Shown here: positions 53,233 to 62,162 of the stretch, one piece after another
Numbering within the stretch: position 1 is the first letter of the stretch
How the letters are laid out: every line of letters begins with the position of its first letter
Source of the DNA: Pseudomonas fluorescens
GTDB lineage: Bacteria; Pseudomonadota; Gammaproteobacteria; Pseudomonadales; Pseudomonadaceae
NCBI RefSeq assembly: GCF_902497775.2
Contig: NZ_OZ024668.1
Span: 3,123,826 to 3,187,825, forward strand
Direction: 5' to 3'
DNA: 64,000 nucleotides
The notes under the pieces: generated by a model
Told to the model about the DNA's origin: nothing
What the model saw: only the letters and a program-made list of their open reading frames with translations
The model's database searches: none
Program-made: the position numbers and the translations under genes

Positions 53233-54098
53233 TACCCGCCTGCTCCTTGATACTGATTATCGGCTCAATGCCGGACGCAGGTCCGGGCCAGGGCGTGGAT
53301 GATAACCGTCATTGCGCCAGTGACGGTTATCATTTGGTTTTTCACGGAATCTTGGGGAATATGATCCTTGGGTTGGTTTGGGGAGGCTGCGAGCTTATCC
53401 ATTCGATGTGGCGCCTGCCGCCGAAGGGTACTGCGCACCACCCCCCTCCAGACACCTACGCTCAGCCTCCTGAAGTCGCGAAGTTACGGGCGGCGCCTAC
53501 ACGGGCGTATCTGCGAAATCAAAGTATGGCGAAGCCATACTGACGCCGAAGCTACGGCCGACTTGCTTGATCTTGATCTTGATGTTCATGCACGCACTTC
53601 CAGGCGCCGCCAAAGGCGACTTCAGGAGGCTGAGCGTAGGTGCCTGAAGGGGCATTCGGCGGCAGCCGAAGACGCGAGACGTAGACTTGGCGTAGCCAGT
53701 CGTAGGCCGCGATGCCCCGGAGGGTGCCGTAGCGAGGGGACCCGAAGCGCAGCGTAGGGCCGTATGCAGGAGCAAGCGGTTTTGCCTACTTCTTCCCAAG
53801 AGAAAAGTAGGCCGCCGTAAAGGCGGAAGGGGCCGCCAGCGGCACCACATGGAATGGATAAGCTCGCAACCGCAACCGCAGCAGCAGCCTCAACCTCCCA
53901 ATCCAGGAATCATATCCCCCAGGATTACGTGAAGAGCCTATCACTTTGCCGATGCCCGGCTGGCGACAACGCGAGTCTGCACCACCACGGCGCCTGTCGA
54001 TTCACCCCGGCGGCGGCCCGGCCAATGCGAGTAGCCATCCTCCCCCTCCCGTCATAGCATGCTTGCCTATCGGTCGACACGCCAAACGGACTTGGAAG
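53233..54098. repeat. Non-coding region with a large inverted repeat and repeat-family sequence
   Basis: This 866-base stretch has no convincing gene. It holds a perfect 26-base inverted repeat (53454-53479 and 53616-53641) whose outer flanks also pair (CTGCCGCCGAA near 53414 against its complement near 53660), and a small hairpin GTATGGC-gaa-GCCATAC at 53524-53540. The part from 53650 to 53850 resembles dispersed intergenic repeats commonly seen in Pseudomonas genomes, with blocks such as GTAGGCCGCCGTAAAGGCGG. Frames within it read as low-complexity peptides and were not annotated. Confidence 0.6.
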
Positions 54099-55160
54099 AT
54101 GAACGCCAACACACAACTCGACGCCAGCACCCTGGGCCTGAACGAACAACGCCTGCGTGCCCTGGCCCACCGCGATACTCTGGAAACCTGCAGCATCGAG
54201 CAACTGCGCGACGTGCAACTACGCCGCCTGCGCTGGTCGCTCAAGCATGCCTGGCGCAACGTGCCCTGGTACCAGCATCAGTTCGAAGCCCTGGGACTGC
54301 ACCCGGAGGATCTCCAGCAGCTTGACGACCTCGCCCGCTTTCCGTTTATCGGCGATGCCGAGTTGCACCATCACTACCCTTTCGAACTGTTCGCCGTGCC
54401 CGCCCACCAGGTCGTGCGCCTGCAGGCCTGCAATGACGGCAGCGCCCGCTCGCCGGTGATTGGCTACACACGCAATGACCAGGAAGTCTGGGCGGCACTG
54501 GTCGCGCGTTCGCTGCGCGCCGCTGGTGCCCACGCCGGCGACCGCCTGTACGTACTCGGCGAGCAGGACGGCTTAAACGCCAGCGGCGGCCTTCAGTTGG
54601 GCGCCGAGCGCCTGAACTGCGCGCTGATCCCCCTGACGGCGCGCCAGGCCAGCCAGCAGGTGCGCCTGCTGTGCGACTTCCAGCCACAGATGCTGGTGGC
54701 CACGCCTGCGCAGCTGCTGACCCTGGCCAATGAACTGGAGCGCCAGCACATCGCCGCGCCAGCGCTGTCCCTGCGCATGGCCCTGCTTGGTCCGCAACCG
54801 TGCAGCACGACCCTGCGCCAGGAGCTGGAGCAGCGCCTGGGCATCCAGACCCTGGCGCTGTACGGCGTACCGGCACTGATGGACCCGGGGATCGGCATGG
54901 AGTGCCTGGAAACCCGCGACGGCGTGACCCTGTGGGAAGACCATTTCTATCCGGAAATCATCGACCCGGACAGCGGCACACCCCTGCCCGACGGCAGCTT
55001 CGGCGAGGTGGTGCTGACCAGCCTGAGCCGCGAGGCGCTGCCGATGATCCGTTACCGCACCGGCGATATCGGCCGCCTGCTGCCTGGCACTACCCGCAGT
55101 ATGCGCCGCCTTGAACGCCTCACCGGCAACAGCGCCAACACCTTGCGCCAGAGCGCCTGA
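54099..55160 (+). CDS. PaaK-like adenylate-forming protein lacking P-loop and C-terminal domain
   Basis: The 353-residue protein is clearly related to phenylacetate-CoA ligases: WRNVPWYQHQFEALGLHPED, GYTRNDQEVWAALVARSLRA, YGVPALMDPGIGMECLETRD, LWEDHFYPEIIDPDSGTPLP and YRTGDIGRLLPGTTRSMRRL. Two things differ. The ATP-binding loop that reads SSGTTGKP in active enzymes is ACNDGSARSP here. The protein ends right after the position of the hinge, so the C-terminal AMP-binding subdomain (about 80 residues) is absent. It is likely unable to form an adenylate and may be a pseudoenzyme or a decaying gene. It is followed after 14 bases by a PaaE-like reductase gene. Confidence 0.82.
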   Translation: MNANTQLDASTLGLNEQRLRALAHRDTLETCSIEQLRDVQLRRLRWSLKHAWRNVPWYQHQFEALGLHPEDLQQLDDLARFPFIGDAELHHHYPFELFAVPAHQVVRLQACNDGSARSPVIGYTRNDQEVWAALVARSLRAAGAHAGDRLYVLGEQDGLNASGGLQLGAERLNCALIPLTARQASQQVRLLCDFQPQMLVATPAQLLTLANELERQHIAAPALSLRMALLGPQPCSTTLRQELEQRLGIQTLALYGVPALMDPGIGMECLETRDGVTLWEDHFYPEIIDPDSGTPLPDGSFGEVVLTSLSREALPMIRYRTGDIGRLLPGTTRSMRRLERLTGNSANTLRQSA

Positions 55161-55174
55161 ACAGGACCCGGTCA

Positions 55175-55945
55175 ATGACTACCATGCACTTGTTGAAAGT
55201 CGCCGATATCCGCCGTGAAACCGCCGACACCGTCTCTATCGCCTTTGACGTACCAGCGCACCTGGCCGCGACCTACCAGTTCCAGCAAGGCCAATACCTG
55301 CAACTGGAGGCGCAATTGCAAGGTGAAGCGGTACGACGCTCTTATTCGATTTTCAGCGCCCCTACCGACGGTGAACTGCGGGTAGCAATCAAGCATGTGC
55401 CGCAGGGCCGTTTCTCAAGCTATGCCAACACCCAACTGGCGGTGGGCGACGCGTTGCTGGTGATGCCACCGGCAGGCTCGTCCTACCGGCCGCAGACGCA
55501 AGCGGCGGTCCATCATTGCCTGGGCATGGCTTCAGGCAGTGGCATCACCGCGCTGCTGCCGATCATCAAGACCACCCTGGAAAACGATGAGCGCAGCCGC
55601 TTTACCCTGGTCTACGGCAACCGCGACCGCGCCAGCATGTTGTTTGCCGAGCGCCTCGATGCACTCAAGGGTGTGTATGCAGAGCGTCTGCAGTTGATCC
55701 TGCTGTTCAGCCGTGAAGCCAACCACAACGGCTTGCCGTCCGGGCGCCTGGACATCGCCACCTGTGACGCGCTGTTTCGTGAATGGGTTGATGTCAGCCT
55801 GCTCGATGCGGCGTTCATCTGTGGCCCACAGGCCATGGTCGAAACGGTGGGTGGGGCGCTGAAGGATTACGGCCTGGCAGCCGAGCGCCTGCATTTCGAA
55901 CGTTTTGCCGAGCCTCAACCGCTGCGCGAGGCACTGCCCTCCTGA
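55175..55945 (+). CDS. PaaE-like FAD/NAD(P) oxidoreductase without ferredoxin domain
   Basis: The 256-residue protein has the ferredoxin-NADP reductase fold: FAD site RRSYSIFSAPTDGELR, a GRFSSYAN stretch, the NAD(P) glycine motif CLGMASGSGITALLPIIKTT, and CGPQAMVETVGGALKDYGL at the C terminus. It follows the reductase part of PaaE (ring 1,2-epoxidase reductase), but PaaE continues for about 100 residues with a plant-type 2Fe-2S domain that is missing here. It could pass electrons to a separate ferredoxin or oxygenase. It is co-directional with the PaaK-like gene, 14 bases downstream. Confidence 0.85.
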   Translation: MTTMHLLKVADIRRETADTVSIAFDVPAHLAATYQFQQGQYLQLEAQLQGEAVRRSYSIFSAPTDGELRVAIKHVPQGRFSSYANTQLAVGDALLVMPPAGSSYRPQTQAAVHHCLGMASGSGITALLPIIKTTLENDERSRFTLVYGNRDRASMLFAERLDALKGVYAERLQLILLFSREANHNGLPSGRLDIATCDALFREWVDVSLLDAAFICGPQAMVETVGGALKDYGLAAERLHFERFAEPQPLREALPS

Positions 55946-55991
55946 ACCGCGCGGGCCTTGCGCTGCCAGGCAGCGCAAGGCGAACGTGCAC

Positions 55992-56711
55992 TCAATCGCG
56001 GTCGCGATGGTCGGCGACGCCGCGCATCCAGTAGCCCTTGCTACGCACCAGTCGACGTTGAATCGAACAGGCCTCAGTCAGGTAATCACGCACCTCATTG
56101 ACACTCTGCGCTTCGCCGGCGATCCAGAACTGCCCGACCCCCGATGGCAACTGCAGGTTGTCGATACCCTTGAGCAACAGGTTGCTACCGGCCGGATGCT
56201 CATCGCGAAAGTACCACTCGCAATTGACTGCGGCCAGCGAATCCAGCGCTTGCAACTCGGTCATGCTCGCAGCCTCCAGCACCACCAGGGCGCGGTCGCC
56301 CGGCGCCAGGCTCTCAAGGATGCTCATCACCGCCGGAGTGCCGGTTTCGTCTGCGGCCAGCAGCATCCACTCGGCATCTTCCTGGGGCTGAAAACCACCG
56401 CGCAACGCCGAACAACCGATCTGATCGCCGAACTGCGCCTGCTCGACCCAGCGCCCCGCCGGGCCATGGTCATGGCGGACGAAGTCGATATCGACGTTAC
56501 CCGACTGCGGGTAGTGGCGGCGGATGGTGTAGGCGCGGCTGACCTGGCTGCCACCGGCGGGCAGGAACAGCTTCAGCCATTGCGACGGCTGGCACGCTTG
56601 CGCGGTGGCGAACAGGTCGCTCTTGAAGGTGACACGCCGCACCAGCGGCGTGACATCGCGGATATCGATCACATCGAGGTTGTACTTCAACTTCTTGCGA
56701 AACTCGAACAT
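55992..56711 (-). CDS. Siderophore-interacting protein (flavin-dependent ferric reductase)
   Basis: The 239-residue protein belongs to the SIP/ViuB family: VRRVTFKSDLFATAQACQPS, the flavin motif SRAYTIRRHYPQSGNVDIDF with VRHDHGPAGRWVEQA, MLLAADETGTPAVMSILESL and WIAGEAQSVNEVRDYL then KGYWMRGVADHRD. These enzymes reduce ferric siderophores in the cytoplasm using a flavin and NAD(P)H or ferredoxin. The ATG at 56711 follows GGAG and lies 13 bases after the EmrB-type gene stop, so it is probably the last gene of the efflux operon. Confidence 0.92.
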   Translation of the reverse strand: MFEFRKKLKYNLDVIDIRDVTPLVRRVTFKSDLFATAQACQPSQWLKLFLPAGGSQVSRAYTIRRHYPQSGNVDIDFVRHDHGPAGRWVEQAQFGDQIGCSALRGGFQPQEDAEWMLLAADETGTPAVMSILESLAPGDRALVVLEAASMTELQALDSLAAVNCEWYFRDEHPAGSNLLLKGIDNLQLPSGVGQFWIAGEAQSVNEVRDYLTEACSIQRRLVRSKGYWMRGVADHRDRD

Positions 56712-56724
56712 GAATACTCCAGAT

Positions 56725-58254
56725 TTACTTGGCTTTCGCCTTGGGTGAACGGGCCAGCCAGACAATGGCCAGGACAGCGCAAAACAGCCACGCGCTGGCG
56801 AGGGAGAAATCGTTCAGGGCCAGCATGTGGGCCTGACGGTCGATGGTTCGCGCCAGCGACTCCAGCGCGCCCTGGGCCGACAGCCCGAGGTTGTTAAGGT
56901 TGTCCTGGGCCTGGGCGCTCCAGTGGTCGAACGGGGTCATGCGCTCGGCCAGGTCAACCTGGTGCTGACGCGCGCGGTGATCCCAGAAGGCCGGGCCGAG
57001 CGACACCGCGAAGCTGGCGCCGGTCATGCGCAAGGCGTTCTGCAGGCCGAGGGCTGCCGGAATCTTCTCCGGTGGCAGGCGCGACAGCGAAATCGCTACC
57101 AGCGGGGTGAACAGGAACGCTGTGCCAGCGCCCATCAGCACCGAGTTCCAGCCGATGAACTGAATGTCCAGGTTGGTCTCGAAATACATGCGCCACAGCG
57201 ACGCGCCGATCCAGCAAATGAACGCCATGCTCGCCAGCACCCGCGCATCGGTATGCTGCATCAGCCTGCCAATGAAGGGCGCCAGCACCACCCCGGCGAT
57301 GCCCAGCGGCGCGGTGGCGATACCGGCCCAGGTCGCGGTGTAGCCCATTTCGGTTTGCAGCCACAGCGGCACCAGCACCAGCGAGGCGAAGTACAGGGCA
57401 AAGCCCAGGCTCACGCTCAGGGTACCGATGGCGTAGTTGCGTTCCTTGAACAGGCGCAGGTCGAGAATCGGATGCTGCGCGGTCAGCTCCCAGGTAATCA
57501 GCGAGGCGAATCCCAGCACGGTAATGACCGCCAGCACGCGAATCGGCGTGGCGGAGAACCAGTCCAGGTCCTGGCCCTTGTCGAGCAGGATCTGCAGCGA
57601 ACCGACGGCGACCATCAACAGCAGCAGGCCGACCACATCCACCGGCAATTTGCGCGTGGGGTTGTCGCGCCCGCGAAGCACCTGGCCGAGGCTCAGCAGA
57701 ATGAAGATGCCAACCGGCACGTTGATATAGAAGATCCACGGCCAACTGATGTTGTCGGTCAGATAGCCACCGAGGATCGGCCCGCACACCGGTCCCAGGA
57801 AGGTGGTCATCGACCACACCACCAGCGCCGTGGTGCGCCGCGCGGGCGGAAAGATCGCCACCAGCAGCGCCTGCGACAACGGCGCCAGGGGGCCGCAAAC
57901 GGCACCCTGGAACACCCGGAATACCAGCAACGAGGTCAGGTTCGGCGCCAGGCCGCAGCACACCGAGGCCAGCACGAACAACACCACGGCACTGAGGAAC
58001 AGCTTGACCTGGCCAAAGCGCTGGGCCAGCCAGCCGGTGAGCGGCAGGCCGATGGCCAGGGAGATGCTGAACGAAGTCAGCACCCAGGTGCCCTGGTCAG
58101 GGGCCACGCCGAGGTTGCCGGAAATGGTCGGCACCGCGACGTTGGCGATGGTGGTGTCGAGCACCATCATGAAGTTGGCCATGCCGATCGCCAGCGCGCC
58201 GAGGACCAGCGTGCCACCGCTCAATGGCTCGATGGGACGCTTGGCGCTGCTCAT
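56725..58254 (-). CDS. MFS multidrug exporter, EmrB/DHA2 type (14 helices)
   Basis: The 509-residue protein shows the DHA2 pattern: MVLDTTIANVAVPTISGNLG in helix 1, SFSISLAIGLPLTGWLAQRF, the motif-C-like WSMTTFLGPVCGPILGGYL and WPWIFYINVPVGIFILL. It is an inner-membrane proton antiporter that works with the EmrA-type adaptor encoded upstream, overlapping by 4 bases, and the outer-membrane channel before it. Substrate unknown; the adjacent aromatic hydroxylase suggests phenolic or hydrophobic compounds, by inference only. Confidence 0.93.
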   Translation of the reverse strand: MSSAKRPIEPLSGGTLVLGALAIGMANFMMVLDTTIANVAVPTISGNLGVAPDQGTWVLTSFSISLAIGLPLTGWLAQRFGQVKLFLSAVVLFVLASVCCGLAPNLTSLLVFRVFQGAVCGPLAPLSQALLVAIFPPARRTTALVVWSMTTFLGPVCGPILGGYLTDNISWPWIFYINVPVGIFILLSLGQVLRGRDNPTRKLPVDVVGLLLLMVAVGSLQILLDKGQDLDWFSATPIRVLAVITVLGFASLITWELTAQHPILDLRLFKERNYAIGTLSVSLGFALYFASLVLVPLWLQTEMGYTATWAGIATAPLGIAGVVLAPFIGRLMQHTDARVLASMAFICWIGASLWRMYFETNLDIQFIGWNSVLMGAGTAFLFTPLVAISLSRLPPEKIPAALGLQNALRMTGASFAVSLGPAFWDHRARQHQVDLAERMTPFDHWSAQAQDNLNNLGLSAQGALESLARTIDRQAHMLALNDFSLASAWLFCAVLAIVWLARSPKAKAK

Positions 58255-59432
58255 CGATCGTTCCTCGATACGCTCAGTTTCGAGCCTTGCAGGTTCTCGG
58301 CAATGATCCGGTTGACCAACGCTTCGCTGCCGCTACCAATGTTGCCGTAGACCTCGGTGTTGTCCTGGACGCTGGTCGGCGCCTGCTCGTCCGGCTCACC
58401 AAGGGTGGCCTTGGCAGTCATCGACAAGCCGATGCGCAGCGGGTGGCGCAGCACTTCTTCGCGGTCCAGGGCGATGCGCACCGGTACCCGTTGCACCACC
58501 TTGATCCAGTTACCGGTGGCGTTCTGCGCCGGGATGGTGGCGAACGCCGCGCCGCTGCCGGCTTCAATGCCCTGGATACGGCCGTGGTAAACCACGTTGT
58601 CGCCATACAGGTCGGCAAACAGTTCGACCCGCTGGCCGACCTTGATCTGGCCCAGTTGCGACTCTTTGAAGTTGGCTTCGACCCAGACCTTGTCCAGCGG
58701 CACCAGGCCCATCAGCACGGTGCCCGGTTCAATGTGCTGGCCCACTTGCACCGCACGCTTGGTGATCAGGCCGTCAACCGGCGCCGGCACCTTGGTCCGC
58801 GCCAACGCCAGGTAGGCTTCGCGCACACGCTCGGCGGCGGCGGCCACCTGCGGATGGTTTTCCACCGTGGTGCCCTGGATACGGGCCTGCAGCCCGACCA
58901 GCTTGGCCTCGGCCGCACGCAGGCCCGACTGGGCGATCTGCGCAGCTTCTTCGGCATGGTGCAGGTCTTCGCCGGAGACACCGCCCTGGGCGATCACCGA
59001 ACGACGCCGTTGCAGGTCCTGGTTGGCCCGGTTGGCTTCGGCCTGGCGCAGCTTGACCTGGGCGAGCAGGTCGTTCTCTTCGGCGAACAGGCTGTTGACC
59101 GTGCGCACGGTCAGGGCCAACTGGTGAGTGGCGGCGTCCAGGCTCAGGCGCGCATCGGCCGGGTCGATCTCGACCAGGGTGTCGCCGGCCTTGACCGTGT
59201 CGGTGTTCTGGATGTTTACCGCCGTGGCGGTACCCCGCACCTGGGCGGAAATCAACACCACGTCGCCCCGTACATAGGCGTTGTCGGTGCTTTCATAGAG
59301 GCGGCCATACACCCAGTACCACAGGCCGGCGGCCACGGCCGCGGCCAGGGCAACCAGGGTAATGAGCAGGAAAATCGGGCCGCGGCGCGACTTGGCCGGA
59401 GCCGGGGCTGGGGTTTGGGTGGCGTCAGTCAT
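58251..59432 (-). CDS. EmrA-type membrane-fusion protein
   Basis: The 393-residue protein has a single N-terminal membrane helix (GPIFLLITLVALAAAVAAGL), the lipoyl-type start DNAYVRGDVVLISAQVRGTA, a coiled-coil hairpin (about residues 100-200) and RTKVPAPVDGLITKRAVQVG after it, as in EmrA. The ATG at 59432 follows CAGGAAC; the upstream extension to 59510 overlaps the channel gene and is not supported. It overlaps the outer-membrane gene by 8 bases and the EmrB gene by 4, so the three form a coupled tripartite efflux operon. Confidence 0.93.
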   Translation of the reverse strand: MTDATQTPAPAPAKSRRGPIFLLITLVALAAAVAAGLWYWVYGRLYESTDNAYVRGDVVLISAQVRGTATAVNIQNTDTVKAGDTLVEIDPADARLSLDAATHQLALTVRTVNSLFAEENDLLAQVKLRQAEANRANQDLQRRRSVIAQGGVSGEDLHHAEEAAQIAQSGLRAAEAKLVGLQARIQGTTVENHPQVAAAAERVREAYLALARTKVPAPVDGLITKRAVQVGQHIEPGTVLMGLVPLDKVWVEANFKESQLGQIKVGQRVELFADLYGDNVVYHGRIQGIEAGSGAAFATIPAQNATGNWIKVVQRVPVRIALDREEVLRHPLRIGLSMTAKATLGEPDEQAPTSVQDNTEVYGNIGSGSEALVNRIIAENLQGSKLSVSRNDR

Positions 59433-60894
59433 GGGAGGTTCCTGCAAGCGTAGTGGAGTTCTGATCAGCTTCTTTCCAGCCGCCGCCGAGCGCGCGCAGC
59501 AAGCCGGCATGGTTTTGCAGCGCCGAGGTCTTCAACTGGACCAGTTGCATGCGCGTGTCGAGTACCCGGGTCTGGGCGTCGAGCACATGCAGAAAATCCG
59601 TGAGGCTTTGCCGGTAGCGCAGGTTTTCCAGGTCGTAGACCTGTTCGGCCTCATCCAGCCCCTGCACGGTTTTCAGGCGCTGGCCCTCGATGGCACGCAG
59701 TTGCGAGACATGCCCGGCCACTTCACTCAGGGCGTTGACCAGGGTCTGGTTGTAGCCGGCCACGGCTTCGGCATAACTGGCCTGCTGGGCCTGGTATTGA
59801 CCACGCAAACGCCCGGCGTCGAAGATCGGCAAGGTCACCGCCGGGCCCACGCCATAGGTGCGGCTGTCGTGGTGGAAGAGGTTCTGGAAGCTGAAGCTCT
59901 GGAAACCTGCGAACGCGAGCAGGTCGATGTTCGGATAGAACGCCGCCCGGGCTGCGCCGATACGCTTGCCTTGCGCTTCGACGCGCCAGCGCTGGGCGAC
60001 CACATCGGGCCGGCCACCGATCAGCTCGGCCGGCAGATGCCCGGGCAAGGCCACGCTATGGCGCGGATCGGCGACCCTCGGCTGCCATTGCTCACCCCAA
60101 CCCGGGCCCTTGCCGGCCAGGGCCGCCAGGCGCAACTGGTAGCCACGGGCGGCGCCTTGCAGGCGCGCCTGCTCGGCTTCGAGCAGAGGGATCGGCCCGC
60201 GTGCCCGTACCACGTCAACCTGAGTGCCCAGGCCAGACTTCAGCCGGTTCTCACTCAGTTGCAGGATGCTGCGGCGTTGTTCCAGGGTCTGGTTGACGAT
60301 GGCCTGCTGCTCGAGTACACCGCCCAAGGCGAACCAGGTTTCCACCAGGCTGCCACTGAGCGCCAGACGGGCAACCGCCTGATCGGCCTCGGCGGCGCGC
60401 AGGCTGCCCACCGCCGCTTCGTTCAAGGAACGATTGAGGCCCCACAGGTCGAGGTTGTAACGCCCTTGCAGCAGTGCCTGGCCGTCGGTGTGCCACACCC
60501 CGGCTTCATCGGCGCCGGTCTTGTAGTGCTGCGAATCCTGGCTGCGCAGGATCTGGGTCATGGCCGACAGGCTCGGCCGGGTGTTGGCCAGACTGATGCC
60601 GGCATCGGCTTGCGCCCGCTCGATGCGCGCACTGGCAATCGCCAGGCTTGGCGAGGTGTCCAGGCCGGCAGCCAGCAGGCGATTGAGGTCGGCGTCGTTG
60701 AAGCTCAGCCACCAGCGATCATCCGCCGGAGACGAGGGCTGGGTTGCGGCGTGCTCGATGTCCAGACCGGCCTCGAGCTGTTCGGGTGACAAGGGTTTTG
60801 GCGGTTCAGGGCTATGCCCGGGGCTGACGCAGCCTGGCAAGGCCAGCAGCAGACAGATCGCCAGCCAATGCTGAAGCGAATAAGAGGATTCCAT
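59425..60894 (-). CDS. Outer-membrane efflux lipoprotein (NodT/OprM family)
   Basis: The 489-residue protein has a lipoprotein signal peptide with lipobox LALPGC and two repeats of the outer-membrane efflux (TolC-like) helical domain. Recognisable are WWLSFNDADLNRLLAAGLDT, NTRPSLSAMTQILRS, the mid motif VQ-R-type GRPDVVAQRWRVEAQGKRIG and FYPNIDLLAFAGFQS. It forms the outer-membrane channel of the EmrA/EmrB-type pump encoded downstream. The ATG at 60894 follows AAGGA; the longer frame from 60948 would run into the operator region. It is divergent from the LysR gene at 61005. Confidence 0.93.
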   Translation of the reverse strand: MESSYSLQHWLAICLLLALPGCVSPGHSPEPPKPLSPEQLEAGLDIEHAATQPSSPADDRWWLSFNDADLNRLLAAGLDTSPSLAIASARIERAQADAGISLANTRPSLSAMTQILRSQDSQHYKTGADEAGVWHTDGQALLQGRYNLDLWGLNRSLNEAAVGSLRAAEADQAVARLALSGSLVETWFALGGVLEQQAIVNQTLEQRRSILQLSENRLKSGLGTQVDVVRARGPIPLLEAEQARLQGAARGYQLRLAALAGKGPGWGEQWQPRVADPRHSVALPGHLPAELIGGRPDVVAQRWRVEAQGKRIGAARAAFYPNIDLLAFAGFQSFSFQNLFHHDSRTYGVGPAVTLPIFDAGRLRGQYQAQQASYAEAVAGYNQTLVNALSEVAGHVSQLRAIEGQRLKTVQGLDEAEQVYDLENLRYRQSLTDFLHVLDAQTRVLDTRMQLVQLKTSALQNHAGLLRALGGGWKEADQNSTTLAGTSHD

Positions 60895-60947
60895 CACAAC
60901 ATCCTTGGAGGGTTGGGTTGCAACGGGATGATAGGTAGCCCCTGACA

Positions 60948-60964
60948 TATTGAAAATTGCAATA
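60948..60964. promoter_or_regulatory. Candidate LysR-type box between the efflux operon and its regulator
   Basis: TATTG-N7-CAATA is a short dyad in the 110-base divergent gap, 40 bases before the LysR start and 54 bases before the channel gene start. Short arms make it a weak call, but position and dyad symmetry fit a LysR site. Confidence 0.35.
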
Positions 60965-61004
60965 AACCGAGACTAGACTTGCGTTTTTTGCAAAGGACTG
61001 CGAG

Positions 61005-61901
61005 ATGAACCTGCCTGATCTGAACCTGCTGCTGACCTTCGATTCGATGTTGCGCGAAGGCAGCGTCACCGGCGCCGCCGAGCGCATGAACCTGAGCATT
61101 CCAGCCATGAGCCGGCGCTTGTCGAACCTGCGCGAAGCCATGGGCGACCCGCTGTTCGTGCTGGCCGGACGCCGCCTGGTGCCCACCCCCCTGGCCCTGG
61201 AGCTGGCACCCCAGGTGCACAACCTGCTCGAAGAGGCGCGCAATGTGCTGGGCACTAAACAGAAGCTCAACCTGGGCACGGTAAAGCGAGTATTCACCCT
61301 GCGCACCGAGGACGGATTCACCGGTGCCTGGGCCCTGCGCCTGAGCCAGCGCGTCGCGCAACAGGCGCCGCATGTGACCTTGAGCTTCATGTCCCAGGGC
61401 AACGAGGATGTCGCCGCCCTGCGCGACGGCCTGATCGACCTCGACATCGGCATCGCCGGGCCGCTGGGGCCGGAGGTGTACAAGCAGCGCCTGTACATCG
61501 ATACCTTCGTTGGCGTGGTCAACAACCAGCATCCGCTTGCGCGCCAGAGCAGCGTCAGCGCCGAGGACCTGGTGGCCTTCCCGCACCTCTCGGTATCGCG
61601 CCGCGGCCGCACCCGCGGGCCGCTGGACCTGGAGCTGGAGAAACTCGGCTTGCAACGCAAGGTGCAACTGGTGGTCCCGGGCTTTCAGGCGGCCATGCAA
61701 CTGGCCAGCTCCTCGGACATGATCGCGGTGATCCCCAGGCGCTTCGTCGAGTGGTCGCTACCGCTGCTGCCGCTGCATATCTTCGCGCTACCGGTAGAGA
61801 CCCCCGGCGGCGAGTTCTGCCAGGCCTGGCACCCCCGCGTGAACAACGATCAGGTACATCGTTGGTTGCGGCAGCTGGTGCAGGAATGCTCCTCTAGCTA
61901 A
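61005..61901 (+). CDS. LysR-family regulator of the divergent efflux operon
   Basis: The 298-residue protein begins MNLPDLNLLLTFDSMLREGS with the HTH SVTGAAERMNLSIPAMSRRL then SNLREAMGDPLFVLAGRRLV, and has the usual effector domain (SVSRRGRTRGPLDLELEKLG). It belongs to the NodD/LinR-like group by its N terminus. It is divergently transcribed from the OMF-EmrA-EmrB-SIP operon, 110 bases away, the usual arrangement for a LysR activator and its target. Confidence 0.92.
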   Translation: MNLPDLNLLLTFDSMLREGSVTGAAERMNLSIPAMSRRLSNLREAMGDPLFVLAGRRLVPTPLALELAPQVHNLLEEARNVLGTKQKLNLGTVKRVFTLRTEDGFTGAWALRLSQRVAQQAPHVTLSFMSQGNEDVAALRDGLIDLDIGIAGPLGPEVYKQRLYIDTFVGVVNNQHPLARQSSVSAEDLVAFPHLSVSRRGRTRGPLDLELEKLGLQRKVQLVVPGFQAAMQLASSSDMIAVIPRRFVEWSLPLLPLHIFALPVETPGGEFCQAWHPRVNNDQVHRWLRQLVQECSSS

Positions 61902-62162
61902 ATCGGCCAGTTTGCGGCGGGCGCAAAATGCGAGCGCCCCGCAGCCGCCCCTGCACTCAATAAAACCGCCCACAGTAGCCAGCGACGAAAAGCGCCCACA
62001 ACCCCCCCTCCAGGCAATCGTAGATTGCACGTTTAGAAATTTACATTTGGTCACACTCCTCTCTAAGTTGTGCTCCGTGCAACCCAGCATTAACCCCATA
62101 ACAACGGCGCGCCACCAATGGGCAACCAGTGCGCGTGGTTTTACTGATACCGGAGTAGACTA

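Noticed and set aside
53497..53850. 117-codon minus-strand frame in the inverted-repeat region
   Set aside because: It lies inside the repeat-family sequence and reads as Arg/Ser/Pro-rich filler; such frames are often mis-annotated as proteins.
56827..58350. 507-codon plus-strand open frame opposite the EmrB-type gene
   Set aside because: The translation is a low-complexity Arg/Gln/His-rich string, the shadow of a hydrophobic membrane protein.
59362..60789. 475-codon plus-strand open frame opposite the outer-membrane efflux gene
   Set aside because: Shadow of a well-supported lipoprotein gene; composition is Gly/Gln/Arg-rich with no motif.
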